A DNA stretch of 64,000 bases from an uncultured bacterium (GTDB lineage: Bacteria; Bacteroidota; Rhodothermia; Rhodothermales; Rubricoccaceae), in assembly GCA_947493945.1 (NCBI GenBank), contig CANLSR010000001.1, forward strand, positions 744,001 through 808,000, given 5' to 3'. The first letter of the stretch is position 1. Each line of letters starts with the position of its first letter. The notes below the pieces were generated by a model. That model was given only the letters and a program-made list of their open reading frames with translations. It was not told where the DNA came from and searched no databases. This document shows positions 9,287 through 16,482 of this stretch, in pieces. The translations under genes and the position numbers were made by a program.

Positions 9287-9315
9287 AGGATAGGGCTCGG
9301 CGTCCAGAGTGTCAA
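9287..9315 (-). promoter_or_regulatory. Sigma-A type promoter of the lacI-sus locus
   Basis: On the minus strand a TTGACA -35 box (9310-9315), exactly 17 nt of spacer and a TATCCT -10 box (9287-9292). The predicted start, near 9280, is immediately before the operator at 9262-9276. No other promoter was evident in the 38-70 nt gaps inside the locus. Confidence 0.75.
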
Positions 9316-9537
9316 CCCGTCTGGCAAACCCCAGCAGGGCCAGGGCCGCGCCCGGGGCCTTGGGGCGCCCCCCGAGCCGAGGGGGCCCCGATTGGCCCCG
9401 CGCCACGTCCCGGCCGCCAGCAGCAAACCGTCTCCAACGGCAGACTCCCCGCGCGAGCCCGGCGGTCTCGGATCGCGGCGCGCGCTCGGTTTGGGTGCGC
9501 GCCGTGCCGATCTTCCGGCCCTCCACCCGCTGCCTCC

Positions 9538-11031
9538 ATGTCCTCGATCCCGCTCGCGGGGCGTTCCGCCCTCCTCTTGCTCGCCCTCTGCGGCTTCTGG
9601 GGGTGCGCCCCCGCCATCGGCGCCGCGGCGTCCACGCCGGCGGGGCAGGCCGCCATCGAGCGGGCGGTCCAGCGCGGCCTGGCGCGCGCCGGGCTGGCGC
9701 CGGCCCCCGTCGAGACGGCGGGCCCCGAGCTGGGGCCGGCGGGCGCCCGCATGGTGGCCGGCCCGATGCTGGCCGACGTGACGCACCGGGGCGCCGCCGT
9801 CTGGGTGCTCGCCGACGGCCCGGCCGAGGTGCGCGTGGTCGCCACGCCGGCGTCGGCCGGCGCCGCCGACGTGGTCGAGGGCTCGACCGTCGCCGACGCC
9901 AGCGGCACGGCGACGGTCCGGCTGGCGGGCCTGGAGCCCGGCACCACCTACCGCTACGAGGTCTCCGTCGACGGCGCCCCGGTGGGCACCCCGTCCCGGC
10001 TCCGGACCCAGCCGCTGTGGCAGTGGCGCACCGACCCGCCCGCGTTCACGGCGGCCCTCGGCTCGTGCTACTACGACAACGACCCGGACTACGACCGGCC
10101 GGGCACGCCCTACGGCGGCAGCCCAGCCATCTTCGGCCAGATCGCGGCCCTCAACCCGGACCTGATGCTGTGGCTGGGCGACAACACCTACCTCCGCGAG
10201 GTCGACTGGTGGGACCCGACCGGCATCGAGTCGCGCTTTCAGCACAGCCGCTCCGAGCCCGCGCTCGGGCCGCTCCTGGCCAACACGGCGCACTACGCCA
10301 CCTGGGACGACCACGACTTCGGCCCCAACGACGCCGACCGCTCCTACGTGCTCAAGGGCGCCAGCTACGACACGTTCACGCGCTACTGGCCCGCCGCCTC
10401 GCGCGGGCTGCCCAGCGTGCCCGGCGTGTTTACCCAGTTCCAGTGGGCCGACGTGGACTTTTTCATGCTGGACGACCGCTGGCACCGCGCGCCCAACGAC
10501 GCCCCGGCCCGCGAGCAAACCGTCCTGGGCGCCGAGCAACGCCAGTGGCTCTTGGACGCGCTCACCGCCAGCCGGGCCCCGTTCAAGGTGATCGCCGTGG
10601 GCGGCCAGTTCCTCAACCCCGTGCCGGTGTTCGAGACGTTCGCGGCCGTCGCGCCGGCCGAGCGCAAGGCGGTCCTGGACGAGATCGCGGCCCGCAGGAT
10701 CGAGGGCGTCGTGTTCCTGTCGGGCGACCGCCACCACACCGAGCTGCTCAAGCTGGACCGGCCCGGCGCCTACCCGATCTACGAGTTCACGTCGAGCCCG
10801 CTCACGGCCGGCGGCTCGACGGCGGCGCTCCAGCCCGACTCGCCCGAGCGCGACAACCCGCTGCGCGTGCCCGGCACGCTGGTGGCCGGCCCCCGCAACT
10901 TCGGCACCTTAACGGTCTCCGGCCCCCGCACCGACCGCACCATGACCATGCGCACCTACGACGCCGACGGGGCGCTCCTGTGGGAGCACGCCGTCCGCGC
11001 GCGCGACCTCCAGGCGCCCGGCCGTGAGTAA
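9538..11031 (+). CDS. PhoD-like alkaline phosphatase/phosphodiesterase lipoprotein
   Basis: 497 residues from the ATG at 9538, which starts a hydrophobic leader ending GFWGC, a plausible lipobox. A Fn3-like N-terminal PhoD domain (about 75-165, with LEPGTTYRYEV) precedes a metallophosphatase domain: FTAALGSCYYDNDP, LWLGDNTYLREVDWW, TAHYATWDDHDFGPNDAD and VVFLSGDRHHTELLK carry the Asp/Asn/His metal ligands expected for Fe3+/Ca2+ PhoD enzymes. It should release phosphate from mono- or diesters outside the inner membrane. It is divergent from the sus locus and shares only the intergenic region. No Pho box was recognised upstream, and the true substrate is unknown. Confidence 0.92.
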   Translation: MSSIPLAGRSALLLLALCGFWGCAPAIGAAASTPAGQAAIERAVQRGLARAGLAPAPVETAGPELGPAGARMVAGPMLADVTHRGAAVWVLADGPAEVRVVATPASAGAADVVEGSTVADASGTATVRLAGLEPGTTYRYEVSVDGAPVGTPSRLRTQPLWQWRTDPPAFTAALGSCYYDNDPDYDRPGTPYGGSPAIFGQIAALNPDLMLWLGDNTYLREVDWWDPTGIESRFQHSRSEPALGPLLANTAHYATWDDHDFGPNDADRSYVLKGASYDTFTRYWPAASRGLPSVPGVFTQFQWADVDFFMLDDRWHRAPNDAPAREQTVLGAEQRQWLLDALTASRAPFKVIAVGGQFLNPVPVFETFAAVAPAERKAVLDEIAARRIEGVVFLSGDRHHTELLKLDRPGAYPIYEFTSSPLTAGGSTAALQPDSPERDNPLRVPGTLVAGPRNFGTLTVSGPRTDRTMTMRTYDADGALLWEHAVRARDLQAPGRE

Positions 11032-11074
11032 GCGCCCGTCCCGCTGGCGCCGGCCGCCAGTGGGGCGGGCTGCG

Positions 11075-11080
11075 TATCCT
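11075..11080 (+). promoter_or_regulatory. Putative -10/-7 element (TATCCT) for the EutN pair
   Basis: TATCCT ends 24 nt before the first EutN start codon, the spacing seen repeatedly for TA-N2-TT elements in this window. No clear -35 is present. Confidence 0.4.
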
Positions 11081-11104
11081 CAGCACGCGCTCCCCATCTA
11101 AAAA

Positions 11105-11440
11105 ATGCTCCTCGGCGAAGTCATCGGCACCGTCTGGGCCACGCGCAAGGACCCCGGCCTGGTCGGGATCAAGTTCCTGATCGTCCGCGAGATCGACCTC
11201 GACGGCCAGGCGCTGACCGACTTCGTGGTCGCGGCCGACGCCGTGGGCGCGGGCGAGGGCGAGGTGGTGCTGGTGGCCCAGGGCTCGTCCGGCCGACAAA
11301 CAGAGTTGACGAATGGCAAGGCGGTCGATGCCGTGATTATGGCCATCGTGGACCGGCTGGACGTGTCGGTGGGCGCGGCGGCGCTGCCCGAGTCGGCAGA
11401 CGAGGCCGCCCCGCTGGCGGAGGCCATCGACGAGTCGTGA
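11105..11440 (+). CDS. EutN/CcmL-family microcompartment vertex protein (first copy)
   Basis: 111 residues. The N-terminus MLLGEVIGTVWATRKDPGL, the central VVAADAVGAGEGEVVLVAQG and the segment VDAVIMAIVDRL are the diagnostic beta-barrel strands of EutN/CcmL (Pfam EutN_CcmL), proteins that form pentamers capping bacterial microcompartment corners. The C-terminus carries a 20-residue Ala/Glu-rich tail beyond the usual core. It overlaps the second EutN gene by 4 nt, so the two are translationally coupled. No BMC-H or BMC-T shell gene nor signature enzyme lies within the window, so whether it caps a compartment encoded elsewhere or has a free-standing role is unknown. Confidence 0.92.
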   Translation: MLLGEVIGTVWATRKDPGLVGIKFLIVREIDLDGQALTDFVVAADAVGAGEGEVVLVAQGSSGRQTELTNGKAVDAVIMAIVDRLDVSVGAAALPESADEAAPLAEAIDES

Positions 11441-11712
11441 GGATGGGCCGCGTCATCGGGAACGTGTGGGCGACCCAGAAGGACGCGTCGCTCCACGGCC
11501 GGCGGATGCTGCTCGTCCAGCCGATCCGCGCCGACGGTGGGGACGCGGGCCCGCCCACGACGGCCCTCGACACCTGCGACGCCGGGCCGGGCGACACGGT
11601 CCTCTACGTGACCTCGTCCGAGGCCGCGCTCCCGTTCCACGCCACCCACGACTTGACGGCGACCGACGCGACCATCGTCGGCGTCGTGGACGAGCCGCGT
11701 GTAGGCGCGTAG
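11437..11712 (+). CDS. EutN/CcmL-family microcompartment vertex protein (second copy)
   Basis: 91 residues of the same fold: the start MRMGRVIGNVWATQKDASL aligns position for position with MLLGEVIGTVWATRKDPGL of its neighbour. That alignment favours the GTG at 11437 (GTGA overlap with the upstream stop) over the ATG at 11443. It keeps LLVQPI and TIVGVVDEP but has replaced the glycine-rich VAQGSS turn with VTSSEAAL, so it is a diverged paralogue rather than a recent copy. Pairing of different vertex paralogues allows hetero-pentamers or two corner types, as in compartments that encode several vertex proteins. Function is inferred from family only. Confidence 0.88.
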   Translation: MRMGRVIGNVWATQKDASLHGRRMLLVQPIRADGGDAGPPTTALDTCDAGPGDTVLYVTSSEAALPFHATHDLTATDATIVGVVDEPRVGA

Positions 11713-11763
11713 GAAGCGAGTCGGTGCGGACGCATTCGTCAAGTCTATCCGGCGCCTCCCCGC

Positions 11764-12750
11764 TTACGCGCTTTCCCTGTGCTCTTGGGCCAGCGCGGTG
11801 TCGGCAGCGTCCAGGCGGCGGCGGCCGACCCAGGCCAGCGCCGTGACCGCCCCGAAGCCGAGCGCCGCCAGCGCGGCGGCCGGCAGCCAGCCCACGCCTC
11901 CGCCGCCGAGCACCAGGGCCGGGTCGGCGCCCGGCCCGAGCAGCGCCGACGGGTCCGGCACGCGCTCCACCAGCCCGTCCGACCCGGCGTGCTCGGCGAA
12001 CCCGACCCAGGGCCACAGCGCGCGCAGCGAGCCCGCCAGCAGGCCGACGAGAACGGCCATCGTCAGGTCGTGGTGGCGGTCCAGGAGCCAACTCAGGCCC
12101 TTGGCCGCCAGCCCCAGGCCCAGCCCGGCGCCCAGGGCGAACGCGGCGACGTAGGGCACGTCGAGCGCGCGCAGCGCCTCCAGGGTCGGGCGGTACAGCC
12201 CGAACACCTCCAGCAGGAACGCGCCGCTCACGCCGGGCAGGATCATGGCGTTGATGGCGACCGCCGCCGTCCCGCCCACGCGCCACAGCGACGGGTCGGC
12301 GGCGTCGCCGCTGCGGGGCAGCCCCACGAGCACGAACGCGATCACGGCGGCCACCAAGGCGACGGCGTAGTGCCACGGCCGGTGCCGGTGCCGCTCGCGC
12401 CAGGGGATCACCAGCGAGGCCGCCACCAGCCCGAAAAACAGCGCCCGGCACTGGACCGGGTAGCGCTCCAGCAGCTCGGGCACGAACAGCGTCCCGACGC
12501 CGATGGCCGTGCCGATGCCGGCCACCAGCGGCGCGAGCAGGCCCCACTCCAGCGCCTGCGCCTGCGCCCACGCCTCCCGGGGCCGGCCCCGAACCAGCGT
12601 GATCACGGCCGTGAACGCCTCGCCGATGGCCGCGATCAGGTTCTTGTAGATCCCCACGATCAGCGCCATCGTGCCGCCCGAGACGCCGGGGATGATGTCG
12701 GCGGCGCCCATGAGGAGGCCCTGGAGGTAGTGGCGGACGAGCGGCGGCAT
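11764..12750 (-). CDS. DUF368 (PopT-type) polyprenyl-phosphate transporter
   Basis: 328-residue polytopic membrane protein with about nine hydrophobic segments. Two inverted-repeat-like signature loops are present: GAADIIPGVSGGTMAL near residue 15 and NAMILPGVSGAFLLEVF near residue 165, the hallmark of DUF368. Members of this family (PopT) have been reported to recycle undecaprenyl phosphate across the cytoplasmic membrane for envelope polymer synthesis. The start is an ATG at 12750, followed by the usual short amphipathic stretch (PPLVRHYLQGLLMG). It stands alone, convergent with the EutN pair and divergent from the histidine kinase. Confidence 0.9.
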   Translation of the reverse strand: MPPLVRHYLQGLLMGAADIIPGVSGGTMALIVGIYKNLIAAIGEAFTAVITLVRGRPREAWAQAQALEWGLLAPLVAGIGTAIGVGTLFVPELLERYPVQCRALFFGLVAASLVIPWRERHRHRPWHYAVALVAAVIAFVLVGLPRSGDAADPSLWRVGGTAAVAINAMILPGVSGAFLLEVFGLYRPTLEALRALDVPYVAAFALGAGLGLGLAAKGLSWLLDRHHDLTMAVLVGLLAGSLRALWPWVGFAEHAGSDGLVERVPDPSALLGPGADPALVLGGGGVGWLPAAALAALGFGAVTALAWVGRRRLDAADTALAQEHRESA

Positions 12751-12939
12751 GCGGTCTGGGGGAGGACGCAGGATGGTACCTCACGCGAGCACGCCAGCGC
12801 CCGGCTGGCGGACGGCGTCAGCGAGAAGACGGCCGCCCGCGGACGACCACCGCCAGTCGCCGGCGCGAACGGCGGGCCGTGGTTCAGACGCGGGCCCCGG
12901 CCTGGTCCGCCTGCACCAGGGCGCGGCGGGCGGCGGGTC

Positions 12940-12946
12940 TAGCTTG
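12940..12946 (+). promoter_or_regulatory. Putative -7 element (TAGCTTG) for the histidine kinase gene
   Basis: TAGCTTG, a close fit to the Bacteroidota -7 pattern TAnnTTTG, 22 nt before the kinase ATG. Confidence 0.4.
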
Positions 12947-12968
12947 AGGCCCGCCGCCCTCGCCGCCC

Positions 12969-14048
12969 ATGCGCCGTCTCCTGTGCTCCGTTCTGCTGGC
13001 GCTCGCGGGACCGGCCGCCGCCCAGGCGCCCAGCGCGGCGGCCGGGTTCGTCGAGGACGGCGGGCGGCTCGTCTACTACTCCGTCACGCGCGACAGCGTG
13101 GTCGTGTTCGGCGAGGGCGCCGAGGCCCGGCCGCGCGTGACGATGCCCTACGCCGCCTTCGTGGACGCGCTGGGCCGGGCCTCCCGCGCGGGCGCGCTCG
13201 ACAGCCTGCCCGGCCGGGCCGAGGGCGCGTTCGCCCTCAACGTGGACGACCGCGCCGTCGTCCGGCTGGCGACGTCGGTCCCCGTCGGCACGCTGGCGCT
13301 GGGGCTGCTGGGCGTGGGGCTGATCGCGCTCATCGGCGGCGCCGTCGTGTGGGAGCGGCGTGCGCGGCGTGCCCGCCGTCTCCGGGCCGAGTTCCGGCGG
13401 CGGCTGGCGGCGGCCCGCGAGGCCGAGCGGGCGCACGTGGCGCGCGAGCTCCACGACGGCCCGGTCCAGGACCTGTGCGCCGTCCAGATGGCGCTGGGCG
13501 GCACGGCCGGCGGCGAGGCCGCGCGCGAGGCCGTGACGTCGGTCGTAGGCGAGCTGCGGTCGCTGTGCGACGAGCTCCGGCCGTCGGCGCTGGACGCCTT
13601 CGGGCTCACCGCCGCGCTGGCGGCGCTCGCCGACCGCGCCGGCTGGGGCGAGGACGGCCGCGTCGACGTCCGCTTCCGCACCGACGCCACCGCGCCTACG
13701 GTGGCCGACGGGCCGGCGCTGAGCGACGAAAAGCGGCTGGCCCTTTACCGAATCGCCCAGGAGGCCCTCAACAACGCCTTGCAGCACGCCGACGCCCGCC
13801 GCGTGGACCTGGGCCTGGAGTGGGACGGCACCGCGCTCCGCCTCACCGTCGACGACGACGGCCTGGGGCCGCCCGCCAGCGGCGCGCTGGACTACGCCGC
13901 GCGCGGCCACTACGGCCTGCTCGGCATGAGCGAGCGGGCCGACCTGCTGCGCGCGTCGCTCGACCTGGCGCATGGCCCCTCGGGCGGCACGCGCGTGTCG
14001 CTCGCCGTTCCCGTCCCGCTCCACAAGCTCCAGCCGGCCCATGCCTGA
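12969..14048 (+). CDS. NarL-system sensor histidine kinase (HisKA_3 type)
   Basis: 359 residues: signal peptide or first membrane segment 1-19, an approximately 90-residue periplasmic region without recognised ligand domain, one membrane helix about 109-128, then a cytosolic kinase. The dimerisation segment ERAHVARELHDGPVQDL holds the phosphorylated His162. The ATPase part shows the N box (RIAQEALNNALQHA), DDDGLG and GHYGLLGMSERADLL, typical of the NarX/DegS/LiaS class. It is followed with an 8-nt overlap by a LuxR-type response regulator, its obvious partner. The signal sensed is unknown. Confidence 0.93.
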   Translation: MRRLLCSVLLALAGPAAAQAPSAAAGFVEDGGRLVYYSVTRDSVVVFGEGAEARPRVTMPYAAFVDALGRASRAGALDSLPGRAEGAFALNVDDRAVVRLATSVPVGTLALGLLGVGLIALIGGAVVWERRARRARRLRAEFRRRLAAAREAERAHVARELHDGPVQDLCAVQMALGGTAGGEAAREAVTSVVGELRSLCDELRPSALDAFGLTAALAALADRAGWGEDGRVDVRFRTDATAPTVADGPALSDEKRLALYRIAQEALNNALQHADARRVDLGLEWDGTALRLTVDDDGLGPPASGALDYAARGHYGLLGMSERADLLRASLDLAHGPSGGTRVSLAVPVPLHKLQPAHA

Positions 14049-14658
14049 CTCGCCCGTCACCGTCGTCGTCGCCGACGACCACCCCGTGTTCCGCTCCGGC
14101 ATCAAGGACGCGCTCGAAAAGGGCGGCCAGATCGAGGTCGTGGGCGAAGCGTCCGACGGTGCCGAGGCGCTGAAGATGGTCCGCCGCCTGGCACCCGACG
14201 TGCTCCTGCTGGACATGAACATGCCCGAGATGCCCGGCCCCGAGGTGGCCGCCGCCCTGCGCGACGACGCCGACGCGCCGCGCATCCTGGCGCTGAGCGC
14301 CTACAACGACTCGGCCTACATCCACGGGCTGCTGGACGCCGGCGCGGCGGGCTACATCACCAAGGACCAGCACCCGACGGCCGTCCGCGAGGCCGTGCTG
14401 GCGGTCTGGCGCGGCGAGGGCCGCTGGTTCGTGCCGATCCCGCGCAAGCCCGAGACGCTCTCGCCGCTGACCGGGCGCGAGCACGAGGTGCTGGTGCTGA
14501 TGGCGCGCGGGCTCGACAACGGCGCCATCGGCGAGCGGCTGCGGATCGCCGAGAACACGGTCCGCAACCACCTGGCGGCGGTGTATTCCAAGCTCGACGT
14601 GTCGTCGGCGCGCGAGGCCGTGGCGTGGGCCTGGGAAAACGGCCTGGCCCAGCGCTAG
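14041..14658 (+). CDS. NarL/FixJ-family DNA-binding response regulator
   Basis: 205 residues from the ATG at 14041, which begins MPDSPVTVVVADDHPVFRSG; the reading frame runs further upstream but only through kinase codons. The receiver domain has Asp12/Asp13 and phosphoacceptor Asp58 (LLLDMNMPEM). The C-terminal LuxR helix-turn-helix (about 142-198: LTGREHEVLVLMARGLDN, then IAENTVRNHLAAVYSKL) binds DNA. The 8-nt overlap with the kinase gene implies coupled expression. Target genes cannot be assigned; the toxin-antitoxin pair downstream is on the other strand. Confidence 0.95.
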   Translation: MPDSPVTVVVADDHPVFRSGIKDALEKGGQIEVVGEASDGAEALKMVRRLAPDVLLLDMNMPEMPGPEVAAALRDDADAPRILALSAYNDSAYIHGLLDAGAAGYITKDQHPTAVREAVLAVWRGEGRWFVPIPRKPETLSPLTGREHEVLVLMARGLDNGAIGERLRIAENTVRNHLAAVYSKLDVSSAREAVAWAWENGLAQR

Positions 14659-14668
14659 GTGCCCGCCG

Positions 14669-14693
14669 CGCTGGCGGAGGTCGTCCGCCAGCG
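14669..14693. repeat. Palindromic GCTGGCGG element between convergent genes
   Basis: CGCTGGCGG, a 7-nt spacer AGGTCGT, then CCGCCAGCG. It lies 10 nt after the response-regulator stop and just after the converging antitoxin stop, a position fitting a bidirectional terminator. Confidence 0.75.
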
Positions 14694-14711
14694 GGTGGCT
14701 GTTGCGACCTG

Positions 14712-14951
14712 CTACTCGATCCGGTCGCCGATGTCCGGGTCGACGTCTGGGACCCGGGCGAGCACCGCGTCGAACGCCTCGCGGCTTGCGCGCGCGCCCC
14801 GCTCGCGGAGGTAGCCCACCGTGAGCAGCGCCGACACCTTCTCGGCGGCGGCGAGCGTCAGAAACTGGTTGATCGAGATGCCCTCCTCGGAGGCGAGGTC
14901 TCGGACCTTGGCGTGGAGCGAGTCGGGGAGGCGGAGGCTCAGCGTACTCAT
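14712..14951 (-). CDS. Ribbon-helix-helix (HicB/Arc-like) antitoxin
   Basis: 79 residues. The N-terminus MSTLSLRLPDSLHAKVRDLA followed by EEGISINQFLTLAAAEKVSA is the beta-strand plus two helices of an Arc/MetJ-type ribbon-helix-helix DNA-binding protein, as found in HicB-family antitoxins. The acidic tail (VPDVDPDIGDRIE) could bind the toxin. The start ATG overlaps the stop of the upstream PIN toxin gene (ATGA), so it is translated from the same mRNA. It should neutralise the PIN RNase and repress their shared promoter. Confidence 0.82.
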   Translation of the reverse strand: MSTLSLRLPDSLHAKVRDLASEEGISINQFLTLAAAEKVSALLTVGYLRERGARASREAFDAVLARVPDVDPDIGDRIE

Positions 14952-15364
14952 AGGAGGCGGAGGAAGGCGCCCGGCGTCACGACCCGGACGGCGAAGCGCG
15001 CGGCGAGCGCGCCAAAGTCGCGGACGTTGTGGGTGACGAGATAGTCGGCCCCGGCCTTGACCGCCAACTCCGCCACCATCTCGTCGCTGGGGTCGCGGAG
15101 CAGGGGGCGCCAGAGAAAGTGGATGTCGTGGAGGTTCGCCGAGCCGCAGAGGTAGTCCACGAACGCGAGCACCTGGGGGCCGGCTAGCCCGAGGGCCGCT
15201 TGGTGACGGAGGAGGACGGACTCGTACTCGAGCGCGAGGGGGACCGAGAGGTTGATCTCGAAGGCGCTCCCACCGATCCGCTGCACGACCTCGAAGGAAG
15301 CCCCGCGACGGGACCGCAGGGCCGAGTCGATGACGTTGGTGTCGAGAACGGTCTGGAGCGTCAC
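14948..15364 (-). CDS. PIN-domain toxin (putative ribonuclease) of a type II toxin-antitoxin pair
   Basis: 138 residues if started at the GTG at 15364 (VTLQTVLDTNVIDSAL). The first strand carries TVLDTNV with the first catalytic Asp; LALEYESVL supplies the Glu, and ADYLVTHNVRDF the distal acidic group, as in the COG1569 PIN family. An ATG 30 nt upstream is in frame but falls at the start of the -35 box of a strong promoter, so it would lie upstream of the transcript; the GTG sits almost exactly at the predicted transcription start, implying a leaderless mRNA. Toxin-before-antitoxin order is the reverse of most vapBC modules. Confidence 0.82.
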   Translation of the reverse strand: MTLQTVLDTNVIDSALRSRRGASFEVVQRIGGSAFEINLSVPLALEYESVLLRHQAALGLAGPQVLAFVDYLCGSANLHDIHFLWRPLLRDPSDEMVAELAVKAGADYLVTHNVRDFGALAARFAVRVVTPGAFLRLL

Positions 15365-15366
15365 GT

Positions 15367-15399
15367 TGGTATGATATGCGATACCATCGCACACGTCAA
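15367..15399 (-). promoter_or_regulatory. Promoter with embedded operator dyad of the PIN/RHH module
   Basis: Minus-strand -35 TTGACG (15394-15399), 17-nt spacer and -10 TATCAT (15371-15376). An inverted repeat TGGTAT (15367-15372), 8-nt gap, ATACCA (15381-15386) covers the -10 box, the usual place for autorepression by a toxin-antitoxin complex. Confidence 0.75.
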
Positions 15400-15442
15400 C
15401 CTTTCTTAATGCTCCTCCGTCGGGGGGCGGCAGTTCCTGCGA

Positions 15443-15467
15443 CGCTGGCGGAAGCCATCCGCCAGCG
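15443..15467. repeat. Palindromic GCTGGCGG element upstream of a lipoprotein gene
   Basis: CGCTGGCGG, spacer AAGCCAT, CCGCCAGCG. This copy is between two divergent genes, so it is not obviously a terminator here. Confidence 0.7.
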
Positions 15468-15541
15468 GGGCGGGTAGTGCGTTCGGATCAGGCGCGGCGA
15501 CAGGCCACGGAGCCAACTTGCAGAACCCCCCGTTCCTCACC

Positions 15542-16132
15542 ATGCGCATTTCCCTTACGTCTCTGCTTGCCCTGCTCGCCTTGACCGGATGCGGGCTCAC
15601 TCACACGCTCGACCCGTCCGCCGGAGGCGAGCGGCTGGCCGATGCCAACCGGCGGTTTGCCGAGCGGCCTGCGACCGTGCGGCTGGCGACCGGGGAGACG
15701 CGCGCGGCCGTCTCGCTCCATGTGGCGCCAGACACGACCACCTGGCTCGACCCGGAAACCGGCGCGCTCTGGGCCGTCCCCACGCAGGCCGTCTCGGAGG
15801 TTACGCGGCACGACCGGGTGCGGACCCGCCGGCACTTCGTGCGCCAGCAACTGGTGTTTGGGGCGGTCTTAGGCGGGTTAGGGGGTGCGTTCATGGGGGA
15901 CGTGTTCGCCCGCGGGTTCCCCTTCGGCGAGACCGACGCCTCCACCGGACGGCGCGCGGCGGGCCTCGTCGCAGGTGCCGCCGTGGGGGCGGGGCTGGGA
16001 GCCGCCCAGGCGATGGCAACTGGCTCGCTGTTCAGCGAAACAGCCTCCGACGTGGAGCGCTACGTCGTCGTCCCGCCGCGCGTACAACCTGTTCCGCCCG
16101 ACTCGTCAGCGCGCGGCCTGCCTCCTCGCTAG
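15542..16132 (+). CDS. Lipoprotein of unknown function with glycine-zipper-like segments
   Basis: 196 residues from the ATG at 15542: MRISLTSLLALLALTGC gives a lipobox at Cys17. The central part (about 40-85) is beta-rich. Two Gly/Ala-rich hydrophobic stretches follow: FGAVLGGLGGAFMGDVFARG, and GLVAGAAVGAGLGAAQAMA, resembling glycine-zipper or membrane-inserting segments. No named family is recognised. An envelope-attached protein whose glycine-rich parts may contact the membrane is as far as the sequence goes. Confidence 0.75.
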   Translation: MRISLTSLLALLALTGCGLTHTLDPSAGGERLADANRRFAERPATVRLATGETRAAVSLHVAPDTTTWLDPETGALWAVPTQAVSEVTRHDRVRTRRHFVRQQLVFGAVLGGLGGAFMGDVFARGFPFGETDASTGRRAAGLVAGAAVGAGLGAAQAMATGSLFSETASDVERYVVVPPRVQPVPPDSSARGLPPR

Positions 16133-16149
16133 TGCAGAGTCCAAGTAGC

Positions 16150-16284
16150 TGTCATCCTGAGCGGAGTCGAAGGGCCACGGAGCGACGGCGCCAGCCATCT
16201 CGACTCAGACGCTCAGCCCATCGGAGCCGGTACCGATGGGCGGGTGGATCGGCGCTGAGATCCTTCGACAGGCTCAGGATGACA
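16150..16284. repeat. REP/MITE-like element with 13-bp terminal inverted repeats, copy 1
   Basis: Terminal repeats TGTCATCCTGAGC (16150-16162) and GCTCAGGATGACA (16272-16284) are perfect; the similarity continues inward (GTCGAAGG against CCTTCGAC). The same GTCATCCTGAGC ends bound a second element at 40139-40249. The 109-nt interior has no ORF. Confidence 0.75.
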
Positions 16285-16330
16285 AAGGGGGCAGCGCGTA
16301 CACTATCCTGAGCGGCGCACTAGCCAGCGC

Positions 16331-16359
16331 CCCGCTGGCGGAGGCCGTCCGCCAGCGGG
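16331..16359. repeat. Palindromic GCTGGCGG element
   Basis: 11-bp arms CCCGCTGGCGG and CCGCCAGCGGG around spacer AGGCCGT, in the intergenic region before the ferredoxin gene. Confidence 0.75.
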
Positions 16360-16448
16360 ACGGGTGTCGCGTTGGGGTCCGGCGCCAGCGGGGCCGTAGA
16401 AGGGCCGGCCAAGTCAGGCCGCCGCCGAACCCCGCGCCGGGGCGGGCG

Positions 16449-16454
16449 TAGCTT
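16449..16454 (+). promoter_or_regulatory. Putative -7 element (TAGCTT) for the NuoI-like gene
   Basis: TAGCTT ending 28 nt before the ATG at 16483. Confidence 0.4.
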
Positions 16455-16482
16455 CGGATCCCCCTGCCCCGACCGCCCCGAG

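Larger units (their letters stand above)
16133..16482. other. 350-nt intergenic region made of repeats
   Basis: No convincing coding sequence. It holds the REP/MITE-like element at 16150-16284, a palindromic GCTGGCGG element at 16331-16359, and the promoter element of the following ferredoxin gene. Confidence 0.7.

Noticed and set aside
11105..11712. A complete bacterial microcompartment operon
   Set aside because: Only vertex-type proteins are present; flanking genes encode a phosphatase and a DUF368 transporter.
15362..15394. ATG at 15394 as start of the PIN toxin
   Set aside because: It overlaps the -35 box (15394-15399) of the promoter that reads the gene, so the transcript would not contain it.
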